Below, piece after piece: positions 1-6,063 of a stretch of DNA of 8,274 bases. The stretch spans positions 1-8,274 of the forward strand of contig CAZNGY010000062.1 in NCBI GenBank assembly GCA_964572955.1, written 5' to 3'. The notes beneath the pieces are model-generated. The model saw nothing but the letters and a program-made list of their open reading frames with translations, made no database searches and was not told where the DNA came from. The translations under genes and the position numbers were made by a program. The stretch is from UBA3775 sp964572955. GTDB lineage: Bacteria; Bacillota; Clostridia; Lachnospirales; Lachnospiraceae. Within the stretch, counting starts at the first letter, position 1; each line of letters opens with the position of its first letter.

Positions 1-392
1 TTCAGACGGAGCACGAAAGATATCTTACGGAAGAGGTATTTAAGAGACCTGTATTTGTAACAGATTATCCAAAGGAAATCAAAGCGTTCTATATGAAGCT
101 TAATGATGACGGAAAAACAGTTGCTGCAATGGATTGTCTTGTGCCGGGAATCGGAGAGATAATCGGAGGAAGTCAGAGAGAGGACGATTATGAAAAGCTT
201 ACGGCAAGAATGGATGAGCTTGGACTTAAGAAAGAAGATTATGATTTCTATCTTGACCTCAGAAAATACGGTACTGCAAGACACGCAGGTTTTGGTCTTG
301 GATTTGAAAGATGCGTAATGTATCTTACGGGAATGGGCAATATAAGGGATGTCATTCCGTTCCCAAGAACGGTTAACAACTGTGAGTTATAA
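1..392 (+). CDS. asnS: Asparaginyl-tRNA synthetase, C-terminal part (5' end outside window)
   Basis: Charges tRNA(Asn) with asparagine in the cytoplasm. Only the last 129 codons are present; the reading frame enters at base 3 and stops at 390-392. The visible part is the end of the class II synthetase catalytic core. It includes a glycine-rich IPGIGEIIGGSQRE stretch and, near the end, motif 3 as GFGLGFERCVMYLTGMGNIR followed by the DVIPFPR tail typical of bacterial AsnRS. AspRS also has related motifs, but the LTGMGNIRDVIPFPRT ending and the truncation point match AsnRS best. It lies 32 bases upstream of asnA on the same strand with no terminator between them, so the two are probably co-transcribed. 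That puts the enzyme that uses asparagine beside the enzyme that makes it. The start and any leader regulation, such as a T-box, are outside the window. Confidence 0.95.
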   Translation, partial: QTEHERYLTEEVFKRPVFVTDYPKEIKAFYMKLNDDGKTVAAMDCLVPGIGEIIGGSQREDDYEKLTARMDELGLKKEDYDFYLDLRKYGTARHAGFGLGFERCVMYLTGMGNIRDVIPFPRTVNNCEL

Positions 393-424
393 GAAGAGCA
401 AAATTTTGATAGGAGGAACGCTTT

Positions 425-1435
425 ATGGGAAATATTTATATTCCTGAAGGTTACAAAAGCCCTCAGTCAATAAAAGAAACCGAAAAGGCCATTAAGGAAG
501 TTAAAGATTATTTTGAAAGGGCTCTTGCAGATGCATTAAATCTTACGAGAGTATCGGCTCCTTTGTTTGTTAAACCGGAGTCAGGACTTAATGATAACTT
601 AAACGGTGTTGAACGCCCTGTTACATTCGGTATAAAAGAGCAGGACGAAGCAATGGTCGAAATTGTTCATTCACTTGCCAAATGGAAAAGAAGTGCACTT
701 GGAGAGTATGGGTTTGCAGTCGGCGAAGGTCTTTATACTGACATGAGTGCAATAAGAAGAGATGAAGAAACGGATAATGTTCACTCTCTTTATGTTGACC
801 AGTGGGATTGGGAAAAGATAATTTCCAAGGAAGAAAGAAATCAGGAGACTTTGGAAGAAACCGTTTTCAGAATCTATATGGCAATTAAACAGACAGAGTA
901 TTACATTTGCGGGAAATACCATTTTATGGATCCATTCCTTCCTAATGAAATTTCATTTGTAACAACACAGGAATTGGAAGACAGATGGCCTGATAAAACT
1001 CCAAAGGAAAGGGAGAATCTCATAGCAAAGGAAAACGGAGCAGTTTTTCTTATGAAAATCGGCGGAGAACTTAAATCAGGAGAAAAACATGATGGACGTG
1101 CTCCGGATTATGATGATTGGGAACTTAATGGTGATATAATCGTTTATTATCCTGTACTTGACAGGGCATTGGAACTTTCTTCAATGGGTATAAGGGTTGA
1201 CGAAGATTCACTTTTGAAACAGCTTGAAATAGCAGGATGTATGGAAAGAGCAGAACTTCCGTTCCAGAAGAAGATTCTTGAAAAGAAGATGCCGTATACA
1301 ATAGGAGGGGGAATCGGACAGTCAAGAATTTGCATGTTTTTCCTTCAGAGAGCTCATATTGGTGAGGTTCAGTCATCAATATGGCCGGATGATGTATGCA
1401 AGGCGGCAAAAGAAGCGGGAGTTAATCTTCTTTAA
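425..1435 (+). CDS. asnA: Aspartate--ammonia ligase (asparagine synthetase A)
   Basis: Makes asparagine from aspartate, ammonia and ATP (giving AMP and PPi) in the cytoplasm; it is the ammonia-dependent enzyme, unrelated to glutamine-dependent AsnB. The protein has 336 residues, against about 330 for E. coli AsnA, so it is full length. It has the class II synthetase-like fold motifs of the family: SAIRRDEE around residues 108-115, YVDQWDWEK at 123-131, HDGRAPDYDDW at 222-232 and GGGIGQSRICMFF at 294-306, then HIGEVQSSIWP. The start is supported by AGGAGG at 411-416 about eight bases before the ATG. It follows asnS by 32 bases and is probably in the same operon. Two terminators follow it. No missing family motif or frameshift is seen. 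Confidence 0.97.
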   Translation: MGNIYIPEGYKSPQSIKETEKAIKEVKDYFERALADALNLTRVSAPLFVKPESGLNDNLNGVERPVTFGIKEQDEAMVEIVHSLAKWKRSALGEYGFAVGEGLYTDMSAIRRDEETDNVHSLYVDQWDWEKIISKEERNQETLEETVFRIYMAIKQTEYYICGKYHFMDPFLPNEISFVTTQELEDRWPDKTPKERENLIAKENGAVFLMKIGGELKSGEKHDGRAPDYDDWELNGDIIVYYPVLDRALELSSMGIRVDEDSLLKQLEIAGCMERAELPFQKKILEKKMPYTIGGGIGQSRICMFFLQRAHIGEVQSSIWPDDVCKAAKEAGVNLL

Positions 1436-1438
1436 ATT

Positions 1439-1472
1439 CAGTATGTATATCAGGAATAATGTACTGTTTTTT
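1439..1472 (+). terminator. First (weaker) terminator after asnA
   Basis: A hairpin begins three bases after the asnA stop. Arm CAGTATGT (1439-1446) pairs with ATGTACTG (1459-1466) through eight base pairs, two of them G-U, around a 12-base loop. It is followed directly by six T (1467-1472). The stem is AT-rich, so termination is probably incomplete. Confidence 0.5.
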
Positions 1473-1541
1473 AGAATAGAAATAAGAATATAGGTTTTAT
1501 AGTGCTTGAATAATACCAATTTAATACAGTGTATTTAAAAT

Positions 1542-1575
1542 GGCAGGTGATCTGTGGATTGCCTGCTGTTTTTTT
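1542..1575 (+). terminator. Strong intrinsic terminator of the asnS-asnA operon
   Basis: Arm GGCAGGTGATC (1542-1552) pairs along all 11 positions, including three G-U pairs, with GATTGCCTGCT (1557-1567) around a TGTG loop. Then comes G and seven T (1568-1575). Both the stem and the U-tract are good. It separates asnA from the next transcription unit. Confidence 0.88.
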
Positions 1576-1584
1576 GCATAAATC

Positions 1585-1612
1585 TAAACATTTAACTGGT
1601 TCTGCATATAAA
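1585..1612 (+). promoter_or_regulatory. Possible sigma-A promoter for the flavoprotein gene
   Basis: A -10-like TATAAA (1607-1612) lies 16 bases after TAAACA (1585-1590), a four-of-six match to TTGACA. It sits between the strong terminator and the gene at 1665, where a promoter is expected. The match is weak and the region is AT-rich, so this is only a candidate. Confidence 0.3.
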
Positions 1613-1664
1613 AATCAATTTGGTTAAAAATAGAGGATAGAAAATCGGACAGATGAGGTGAAAA

Positions 1665-2591
1665 ATGCAGAAATATTATGATGTGGTTATTATCGGGGGA
1701 GGAGTTGCAGGATTGAGTGCTGCAATTTATCTCTCAAGGGCAGGCAGAAAAACGCTGCTTATAGAAAAAGAAAGTTATGGAGGTCAGATTGTAACTACTG
1801 AACTGGTAGAGAATTATCCGGGGATAAAAAGTATAAACGGACGAAAACTTGGTGAGGAAATGAAGGAGCAGGCATTCAGATATGGTACAGAATTTCTTAA
1901 GGCTGAGGTGAAGGAAATTAAAACAGATGGTGATAATAAAACCGTAAAGACAGACTCCGGAGAATTCGCATCAAAGGGATTAATTTATGCAGCGGGAGCA
2001 AGAGCAAGACGTATAGGTTTCCCGGGAGAACGACGGCTTACAGGCAGAGGTGTTTCATATTGTTCGGTATGTGATGGTGAATTATTCAGGGGCAAGGAAC
2101 TTTTTGTTGCAGGGGGAGGTTATGCGGCTGCCGAGGAATCAATTTTTCTGACAGAATATGCAGCTCATGTGAATCTGCTTGTACGAGGAGAAAAAATGCG
2201 TTGTGATGAAAGCCTTGTTTCAAAGTTAAAAGAAAACGGAAAGATAACAATTTACTTGAATACCGAAATTGCGGAAATAAAGGGAGAGGATAAACCGGAA
2301 AGCATAACATTTATAAACCGTAAAAGCGGTGAAACAAATATTTTTACATCGGGGGAAAGAGGGTTTGGAGTTTTTATATTTGCCGGATATGAACCGGAAT
2401 CTAAATTATTGAAGGAATATGCAGAGATTGATGAAGAAGGTTATATTCTTACATCAGAAGAATGTGAAACAAAAACTCCCGGAATATATGCAGCAGGAGA
2501 TGTAAGAAAAAAGAAACTCAGACAGCTGGTTACTGCCGCTGCAGACGGAGCAATCGCAGCAGGTTCAATGCTAGATTATCTGGGAAAATGA
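1665..2591 (+). CDS. Thioredoxin reductase-like flavoprotein (TrxB/AhpF C-terminal type)
   Basis: FAD-dependent disulfide reductase of 308 residues, the usual low-molecular-weight TrxB length. Visible parts: FAD-binding IIGGGVAGLSAA (9-20), GGQIVTTELVENYPG (39-53), the redox-active CSVCD (C133, C136), a second Rossmann motif GGGYAAAEES (150-159), and the C-terminal FAD motif GIYAAGDV (273-280). The NADPH 2'-phosphate motif of true TrxB (HRRxxFR) is replaced by VRGEKMR (173-179). The segment HVNLLVRGEKMRCD resembles the equivalent part of NADH-linked AhpF, so NADH, or another donor, may be the electron source. The start is supported by GAGGTG at 1655-1660. It is followed at 118 bases by a protein like the AhpF N-terminal domain, its likely electron acceptor. 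A general thioredoxin reductase (trxB) remains possible. Confidence 0.88.
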   Translation: MQKYYDVVIIGGGVAGLSAAIYLSRAGRKTLLIEKESYGGQIVTTELVENYPGIKSINGRKLGEEMKEQAFRYGTEFLKAEVKEIKTDGDNKTVKTDSGEFASKGLIYAAGARARRIGFPGERRLTGRGVSYCSVCDGELFRGKELFVAGGGYAAAEESIFLTEYAAHVNLLVRGEKMRCDESLVSKLKENGKITIYLNTEIAEIKGEDKPESITFINRKSGETNIFTSGERGFGVFIFAGYEPESKLLKEYAEIDEEGYILTSEECETKTPGIYAAGDVRKKKLRQLVTAAADGAIAAGSMLDYLGK

Positions 2592-2643
2592 TATGTTTTC
2601 TGTATTGGATTAAAATTGAATGAGATTGTAATCGGATTTGTAT

Positions 2644-2667
2644 TCCCGGCAGACCGGGATTTTATAT
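2644..2667 (+). terminator. Compact GC-rich hairpin between the two redox genes (weak terminator or attenuator)
   Basis: TCCCGG (2644-2649) pairs perfectly with CCGGGA (2654-2659) around a CAGA loop, followed by TTTTATAT. The six-base-pair stem is strong, but the U-tract is interrupted after four. Partial termination would leave the downstream AhpF-domain gene expressed at a lower level. It might also be a full terminator with a separate promoter downstream that I cannot identify clearly. Confidence 0.45.
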
Positions 2668-2708
2668 AAATAATGTGATTTGAGTACTTTACTCGGAAAA
2701 GAGGGGTA

Positions 2709-3341
2709 ATGATTGATAGAAATTCAGATGAAAACGGAATGAGCGATAAGTTGAAAATGATGTTCCAAAAGATGGATAAAAACGTATTGGTCAGAGCATA
2801 TCTTTATGATGATAATCTTTCCAACAGGCTTATCAGGTTTATGGATGGGATAAAAACCGGTTCGGAAAAAATACAGATAGATTATATTTTTGAAAGAGGA
2901 GAAAGGAAGATTCCGAGGATAGAAATCTGCAGAGAAAACGGAGAGAAGATAGGGATAAGTTATTATGGTGTACCAGAAGAATATGAAGTTGCAGGCTTTT
3001 TATATGGGATACTTTATGCATCAGGATTTAAGCAGAATATATCAGCAGAATATATAAACAAATTAGGACAGATACAACAAAAAGTTAAGCTCAAGATAAT
3101 GATAACGGTAAGCTGTTCTATGTGTCCGCCTCTTGTTATGGCTGCTGAGTTTTTGGCAGCATCAGTGCCTGATATTGAGGTTGAGATATATGATGCTGCA
3201 GTATGTACGGAAATGCGGACTAAATATAATGTCATGAGCGTTCCTTATCTGGTTATTGCTGAGGGTGAACATGAGGCAGTAAATATTGGGATGATGGACA
3301 CGGAAGAACTCATAGATTTGATTATAGCATGTAAAATGTAG
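2709..3341 (+). CDS. AhpF N-terminal-domain-like protein: tandem thioredoxin folds with one CxxC
   Basis: A 210-residue cytoplasmic protein that matches the N-terminal domain of the alkyl hydroperoxide reductase flavoprotein AhpF, here as a separate polypeptide. The first thioredoxin fold (about 12-115) has no cysteine pair; it includes the YYGVPEEYEVAGFLYG segment equivalent to the FAGSPLGHEF region of AhpF. The second fold (about 125-210) has the active site VSCSMCPP (C136, C139) and the cis-proline loop NVMSVPY (P179), like AhpF SCHNCP and NVMGVP. The role inferred is to pass electrons from the upstream flavoprotein to a peroxiredoxin or other disulfide; no ahpC is in the window. GAGGGG at 2701-2706 ends two bases before the ATG. 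Pairing through GAGG (2701-2704) gives a four-base spacing, still short. M11 is a possible alternative start. Archaeal-type protein disulfide oxidoreductase is less likely because the first CxxC is absent. Confidence 0.82.
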   Translation: MIDRNSDENGMSDKLKMMFQKMDKNVLVRAYLYDDNLSNRLIRFMDGIKTGSEKIQIDYIFERGERKIPRIEICRENGEKIGISYYGVPEEYEVAGFLYGILYASGFKQNISAEYINKLGQIQQKVKLKIMITVSCSMCPPLVMAAEFLAASVPDIEVEIYDAAVCTEMRTKYNVMSVPYLVIAEGEHEAVNIGMMDTEELIDLIIACKM

Positions 3342-3430
3342 AGAAAGTAAAAAGCGTTTAGAGACTTTCCTTAAAAAAGCCGTTTTAGACAGGTGAAAAA
3401 AAGTAACATCATATAGTCTCTTGGGAATGG

Positions 3431-3463
3431 AGTTGCTGAGTATTTAAATATTTCTCAACAACT
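3431..3463. repeat. Imperfect inverted repeat upstream of the CoA-transferase gene
   Basis: AGTTGCTGAG (3431-3440) and CTCAACAACT (3454-3463) are complementary at nine of ten positions, with a 13-base all-AT spacer. No T-run follows, so it is not an ordinary terminator. It lies just upstream of the candidate promoter of the CoA-transferase gene and could be an operator. Confidence 0.5.
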
Positions 3464-3477
3464 GAAAACTAAAAAGC

Positions 3478-3506
3478 TATACATTTTGCCTTTGTTATGT
3501 TAAAAT
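3478..3506 (+). promoter_or_regulatory. Possible sigma-A promoter for the CoA-transferase gene
   Basis: TATACA (3478-3483, four of six to TTGACA) and TAAAAT (3501-3506) are separated by 17 bases. Transcription would begin near 3513, giving a leader of about 33 bases before the chosen ATG. That would also leave the TTG at 3513 at the very end of the mRNA and unlikely to be a start. The inverted repeat lies immediately upstream. Confidence 0.4.
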
Positions 3507-3545
3507 CACTAATTGACATATAAAAAGAAAGGCAATTACTTTAAG

Positions 3546-5057
3546 ATGTTTAAAACAGTAACGGCAGATGAGGCTGTGAAGCTTATTCATGACGGAGATG
3601 TAATATGTTTAAATTCCTTTGTAGGAATTGAAAATCCGGCTGAACTTCACGAGGCATTATACAGAAGATATAAAGAAACTGATTCACCAAAGAAACTGAC
3701 AATTATTTCAAGTGCGGGCTTTGGGGTTTGGGATGAGAATAGGAGCGCTGAACCTTATATAAGGGAAGGTGCGGTTGACAAATTGATATGCGGTCATTTC
3801 GGAGCAATGCCAAGTACAAAGAGGCTTGTTCTTGAAGACAAATTTGAAGCATATAATTTACCGCTTGGCTGTATATCGCATGCAATAAGAGCACAGGCAG
3901 GAGGACTTCCGGGAGCACTTTCGAAAGTCGGACTTGATATTTTTGTAGATCCAAGAATTGACGGACCGGCAATAAATAATGTGTCGCATGACGAGTCGCT
4001 GGTAAAGATAGTTAATGTTGACGATGAAGAATTTCTCTATTATAAGCTCCCGAAGTTTAATGTGGCACTTATAAAAGGAACATCAGCTGATAAAAAAGGA
4101 AATATATCATTTGAAGATATGTATATGTCGGGAGATGCACTTTCCATATGTCAGGCTGTAAAAGCAAATCATGGAAAGGTAATAGTGCAGGTTGACAGGC
4201 TTATTACAGTTCCGTCAAGACCAAGGAATACCATTATACCGGGCTGTCTTGTGGATGCTGTGGTGGTTGTACCGCCTGAACCAAGACATGCAGCATTTGA
4301 ATCGCTTACGGGAAGTTTTGAAATTCCATATTCTCAGTGGCAGGATTGGCATGAAATGCTTGAAACCCTTACGGCAACCAAATCAAGTTTTAATGTTGCA
4401 GGAAGGATAATCGGAAGAAGAGCGGCAAAAGAACTTAAACCGGAAGATAAAGTAAATATAGGAATAGGAATACCGGAGCTGGTTTCCAATTACGCGAGAA
4501 AAAACGGTATGCTTGACAAGATAACATTAACGGTTGAGTCAGGTGGTTTTGGCGGATTTCCTGCATCGGGAACTGTCTTTGGAGCAGTAATCGGTGCAAA
4601 TGCCATGATTGATATGGCAAACCAATTTGATCTTTATGATAATGGCGGATTGGATATTTGCTTTATGGGGGCACTTGAAGTTGATAAGTATGGAAATGTA
4701 AATGCACACAGAGGACCGGGAGCATTTGCCGGTATCGGCGGATTTGCAAATATTACAGCAAAGACACCGACAGTTGTTTTCTGTCTCACATTCAATACAA
4801 AGGGACTTGAAGTAAGCAGACAAAAAGAAAAAGTCACAATAAATGCCAATGGTTCAATTTCAAAATTTGTTGATGAAGTCAGAAGCATAAGCTTTTCGTC
4901 CAAAAGAGCCTTGGTTAATGGACAGAAGGTGCTTTATGTAACGGAACGATGTGTTTTTGGTCTTACACCGAGAGGACTTAAACTTTTGGAAGTGTATCCG
5001 GGAGTGGATATAAAGAAAGATATCCTTGATTTGCTTCCTTTTGAAGTTGAAGTATGA
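3546..5057 (+). CDS. Acyl-CoA:carboxylate CoA-transferase, propionate CoA-transferase (Pct/YdiF) family
   Basis: Moves CoA between an acyl-CoA and a short-chain carboxylate such as acetate, through a glutamyl-CoA intermediate; it acts in fermentation or acid use. The protein has 503 residues and contains both CoA-transferase halves in one chain, as in Clostridium propionicum Pct (about 524). The N-terminal half shows TADEAVKLIHDGD, KVGLDIFVDPR, NVALIKGTSADKKGNISFE and a SICQAVK segment. The C-terminal half begins at IIGRRAA and has the catalytic motif LTVESGGFGG with nucleophile Glu331, then GGLDICFMGALEVDKYGN and a YVTERCVF segment near the end. The start is ATG 3546; an upstream in-frame TTG at 3513 has no ribosome binding site. 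The chosen ATG has AAAGG 13 bases upstream, a rather long spacing. Propionate, lactate, acetoacetate or butyrate could be substrates; the sequence does not decide. No acyl-CoA pathway gene adjoins it. Confidence 0.9.
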   Translation: MFKTVTADEAVKLIHDGDVICLNSFVGIENPAELHEALYRRYKETDSPKKLTIISSAGFGVWDENRSAEPYIREGAVDKLICGHFGAMPSTKRLVLEDKFEAYNLPLGCISHAIRAQAGGLPGALSKVGLDIFVDPRIDGPAINNVSHDESLVKIVNVDDEEFLYYKLPKFNVALIKGTSADKKGNISFEDMYMSGDALSICQAVKANHGKVIVQVDRLITVPSRPRNTIIPGCLVDAVVVVPPEPRHAAFESLTGSFEIPYSQWQDWHEMLETLTATKSSFNVAGRIIGRRAAKELKPEDKVNIGIGIPELVSNYARKNGMLDKITLTVESGGFGGFPASGTVFGAVIGANAMIDMANQFDLYDNGGLDICFMGALEVDKYGNVNAHRGPGAFAGIGGFANITAKTPTVVFCLTFNTKGLEVSRQKEKVTINANGSISKFVDEVRSISFSSKRALVNGQKVLYVTERCVFGLTPRGLKLLEVYPGVDIKKDILDLLPFEVEV

Positions 5058-5068
5058 TAAAATAAAAT

Positions 5069-5100
5069 TGTGTGTCCGGTTTTGTAAAAGCGGACACACA
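5069..5100 (+). terminator. Strong hairpin ending the CoA-transferase transcript
   Basis: TGTGTGTCCG (5069-5078) pairs perfectly over ten bases with CGGACACACA (5091-5100), starting 11 bases after the stop codon. There is no T-run on the 3' side. An AAAATAAAA stretch on the 5' side gives a U-rich tract only for minus-strand transcription. It probably terminates or protects the plus transcript, and is a better classical terminator in the other direction. Confidence 0.65.
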
Positions 5101-5151
5101 GTGATGTAAAGACGTGATGAGAAGGGGTTTATCGGTTTTGTTGGATATGTA

Positions 5152-5180
5152 TTGCAGGTAAATGCATGGAGTCAGATAAT
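5152..5180 (+). promoter_or_regulatory. Possible sigma-A promoter for the permuted NlpC/P60-like gene
   Basis: TTGCAG (5152-5157) and GATAAT (5175-5180) are separated by 17 bases. Its position fits a separate transcription unit after the hairpin at 5069-5100. Transcription would start near 5187, giving a leader of about 85 bases. Confidence 0.35.
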
Positions 5181-5239
5181 GTCAGTGCTGCTAAACTGAT
5201 TAGGATATGATTTTGTAGTTTTGTGAGGGCTGCTTATTT

Positions 5240-5359
5240 ATGAAACCGAAAGTGTTTTGGAATATAGTTTATGGAAACAAAGAATATATATATAATTTTA
5301 TCAAAGACCCAGACGAGATTCGGAAGATTGATAAGATTGTTCGGAAAACAAAAATATAA
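5240..5359 (+). CDS. Short overlapping ORF (39 codons), possible translational leader
   Basis: A 39-codon ORF starts at ATG 5240, ten bases after GAGGG (5225-5229). This is a better ribosome binding site than the one before the larger gene at 5271. It overlaps the first 89 bases of that gene in another frame and ends at TAA 5357-5359. The product is basic and Ile/Lys-rich with no recognisable domain, so a protein function is doubtful. If translated, it could tune or couple translation of the larger gene. It may equally be chance. Confidence 0.2.
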   Translation: MKPKVFWNIVYGNKEYIYNFIKDPDEIRKIDKIVRKTKI

Positions 5360-5915
5360 CCATGTATCAATATGTCTTGATGACAAATTTCAGGAAATAT
5401 ATGCATTTGCAAGGCCTCAATACAATGCGGCACTTCTTGCTACATTAGTAAAGGAAGATGTTGACAGGTATACAATGAACAGAGATGTTCAGGTTCCGAT
5501 TGCAGTAATGGAATTTCCGCTCACGAAAGAAAAATATGAGGACATAAATGGTAAGATAACAGAAATTCTGGAAGATAAGCATTATTATTATAATCTTTTC
5601 TCGGTACTTAGTTTTCCTTTGATAAAGGGTTTTCATGTATATAAAACATTTACCTGTGTTGAATTTGTCGCATATCTTTTGGAAGATATGGGATATTTTA
5701 ACAGACCGTGTTATCAGTATACTCCTGATGATTTTTTTGAACTTTTTTCAGACAGACTAATATATTCAGGAGATATAAGAGGGTGCATAGGTAAAGAAAC
5801 AGGAAGCGATGCATATTTTGCACCAATGAGCAGAATGGTGTTTTTGTCAAGTATTAAAGTTTTTTTTATATTAATAAAACGGACAATGTTCAACAGAGGA
5901 ATGAGGACGGTTTAA
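5271..5915 (+). CDS. Permuted NlpC/P60-like (YiiX/C92-type) cysteine hydrolase, uncharacterised
   Basis: A 214-residue protein whose pattern fits the circularly permuted papain-like NlpC/P60 group. The N-terminal block KNIYIILSKTQTRFGRLIRL is followed by the histidine motif YNHVSICLD (H31) and a conserved-looking QEIYAFAR (E42). The cysteine comes later, in FTCVEFVAYLL (C129). In this fold His precedes Cys, opposite to classical NlpC/P60. Members are linked to peptide or lipid amide and ester bonds, but the substrate here is unknown. No signal peptide is seen. The last 27 residues hold a hydrophobic, basic stretch (about 188-208, FLSSIKVFFILIKR) that could touch the membrane. An in-frame stop at 5265-5267 fixes ATG 5271 as the first ATG; only a weak GGA precedes it. 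It converges with the aminotransferase gene. Confidence 0.72.
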   Translation: METKNIYIILSKTQTRFGRLIRLFGKQKYNHVSICLDDKFQEIYAFARPQYNAALLATLVKEDVDRYTMNRDVQVPIAVMEFPLTKEKYEDINGKITEILEDKHYYYNLFSVLSFPLIKGFHVYKTFTCVEFVAYLLEDMGYFNRPCYQYTPDDFFELFSDRLIYSGDIRGCIGKETGSDAYFAPMSRMVFLSSIKVFFILIKRTMFNRGMRTV

Positions 5916-5984
5916 ATCAATCAGATATTTGCTTTTTCAGGTACTGAATAAGGAATGTAAATAAAGTCTGATTTAAAAATGGAT

Positions 5985-6061
5985 AAAAAAGAACTCTTTG
6001 AAAGAAGAGGGAATACGATTTAAAAAGTTTATCGTATTACCTGTCTTTCAAAGAGTTTTTT
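5985..6061. terminator. Long bidirectional terminator between convergent genes
   Basis: AACTCTTTGAAAGA (5992-6005) pairs perfectly with its complement at 6044-6057. Flanking A-run (5988-5990) and T-run (6059-6061) extend it, giving U-tracts on both strands. Inside it, AATACGAT (6012-6019) and ATCGTATT (6031-6038) form a second stem; GG (6010-6011) and CC (6040-6041) continue it past a bulged A. The whole is a near-continuous hairpin of about 75 bases. It serves the gene ending at 5915 on the plus strand and the gene ending at 6064 on the minus strand. Confidence 0.9.
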
Positions 6062-6063
6062 GT

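Noticed and set aside
1..424. T-box or other asparagine-sensing leader for asnS/asnA
   Set aside because: The asnS start is outside the window, and the 32-base asnS-asnA gap holds only a ribosome binding site.
3343..3376. Terminator after the AhpF-domain gene (GAAAGT with ACTTTC)
   Set aside because: The six-base-pair AT-rich stem with a large loop and no T-run is too weak; no clear intrinsic terminator was found there.
3513..3545. TTG start adding 11 residues to the CoA-transferase
   Set aside because: No ribosome binding site precedes it and the candidate transcript start is about the same place; ATG 3546 begins at the usual N-terminus of the family.
5860..5867. T8 run in the hydrolase gene as a phase-variable tract
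   Set aside because: It encodes Phe-Phe in the hydrophobic C-terminal tail of an AT-rich gene; there is no sign of a switch design such as an alternative start.
5919..5973. AATCAGA/TCTGATT inverted repeat enclosing TTCAG-GTA-CTGAA
   Set aside because: The outer arms are only seven bases and far apart, there is no T-run, and the strong terminator nearby already explains the region.
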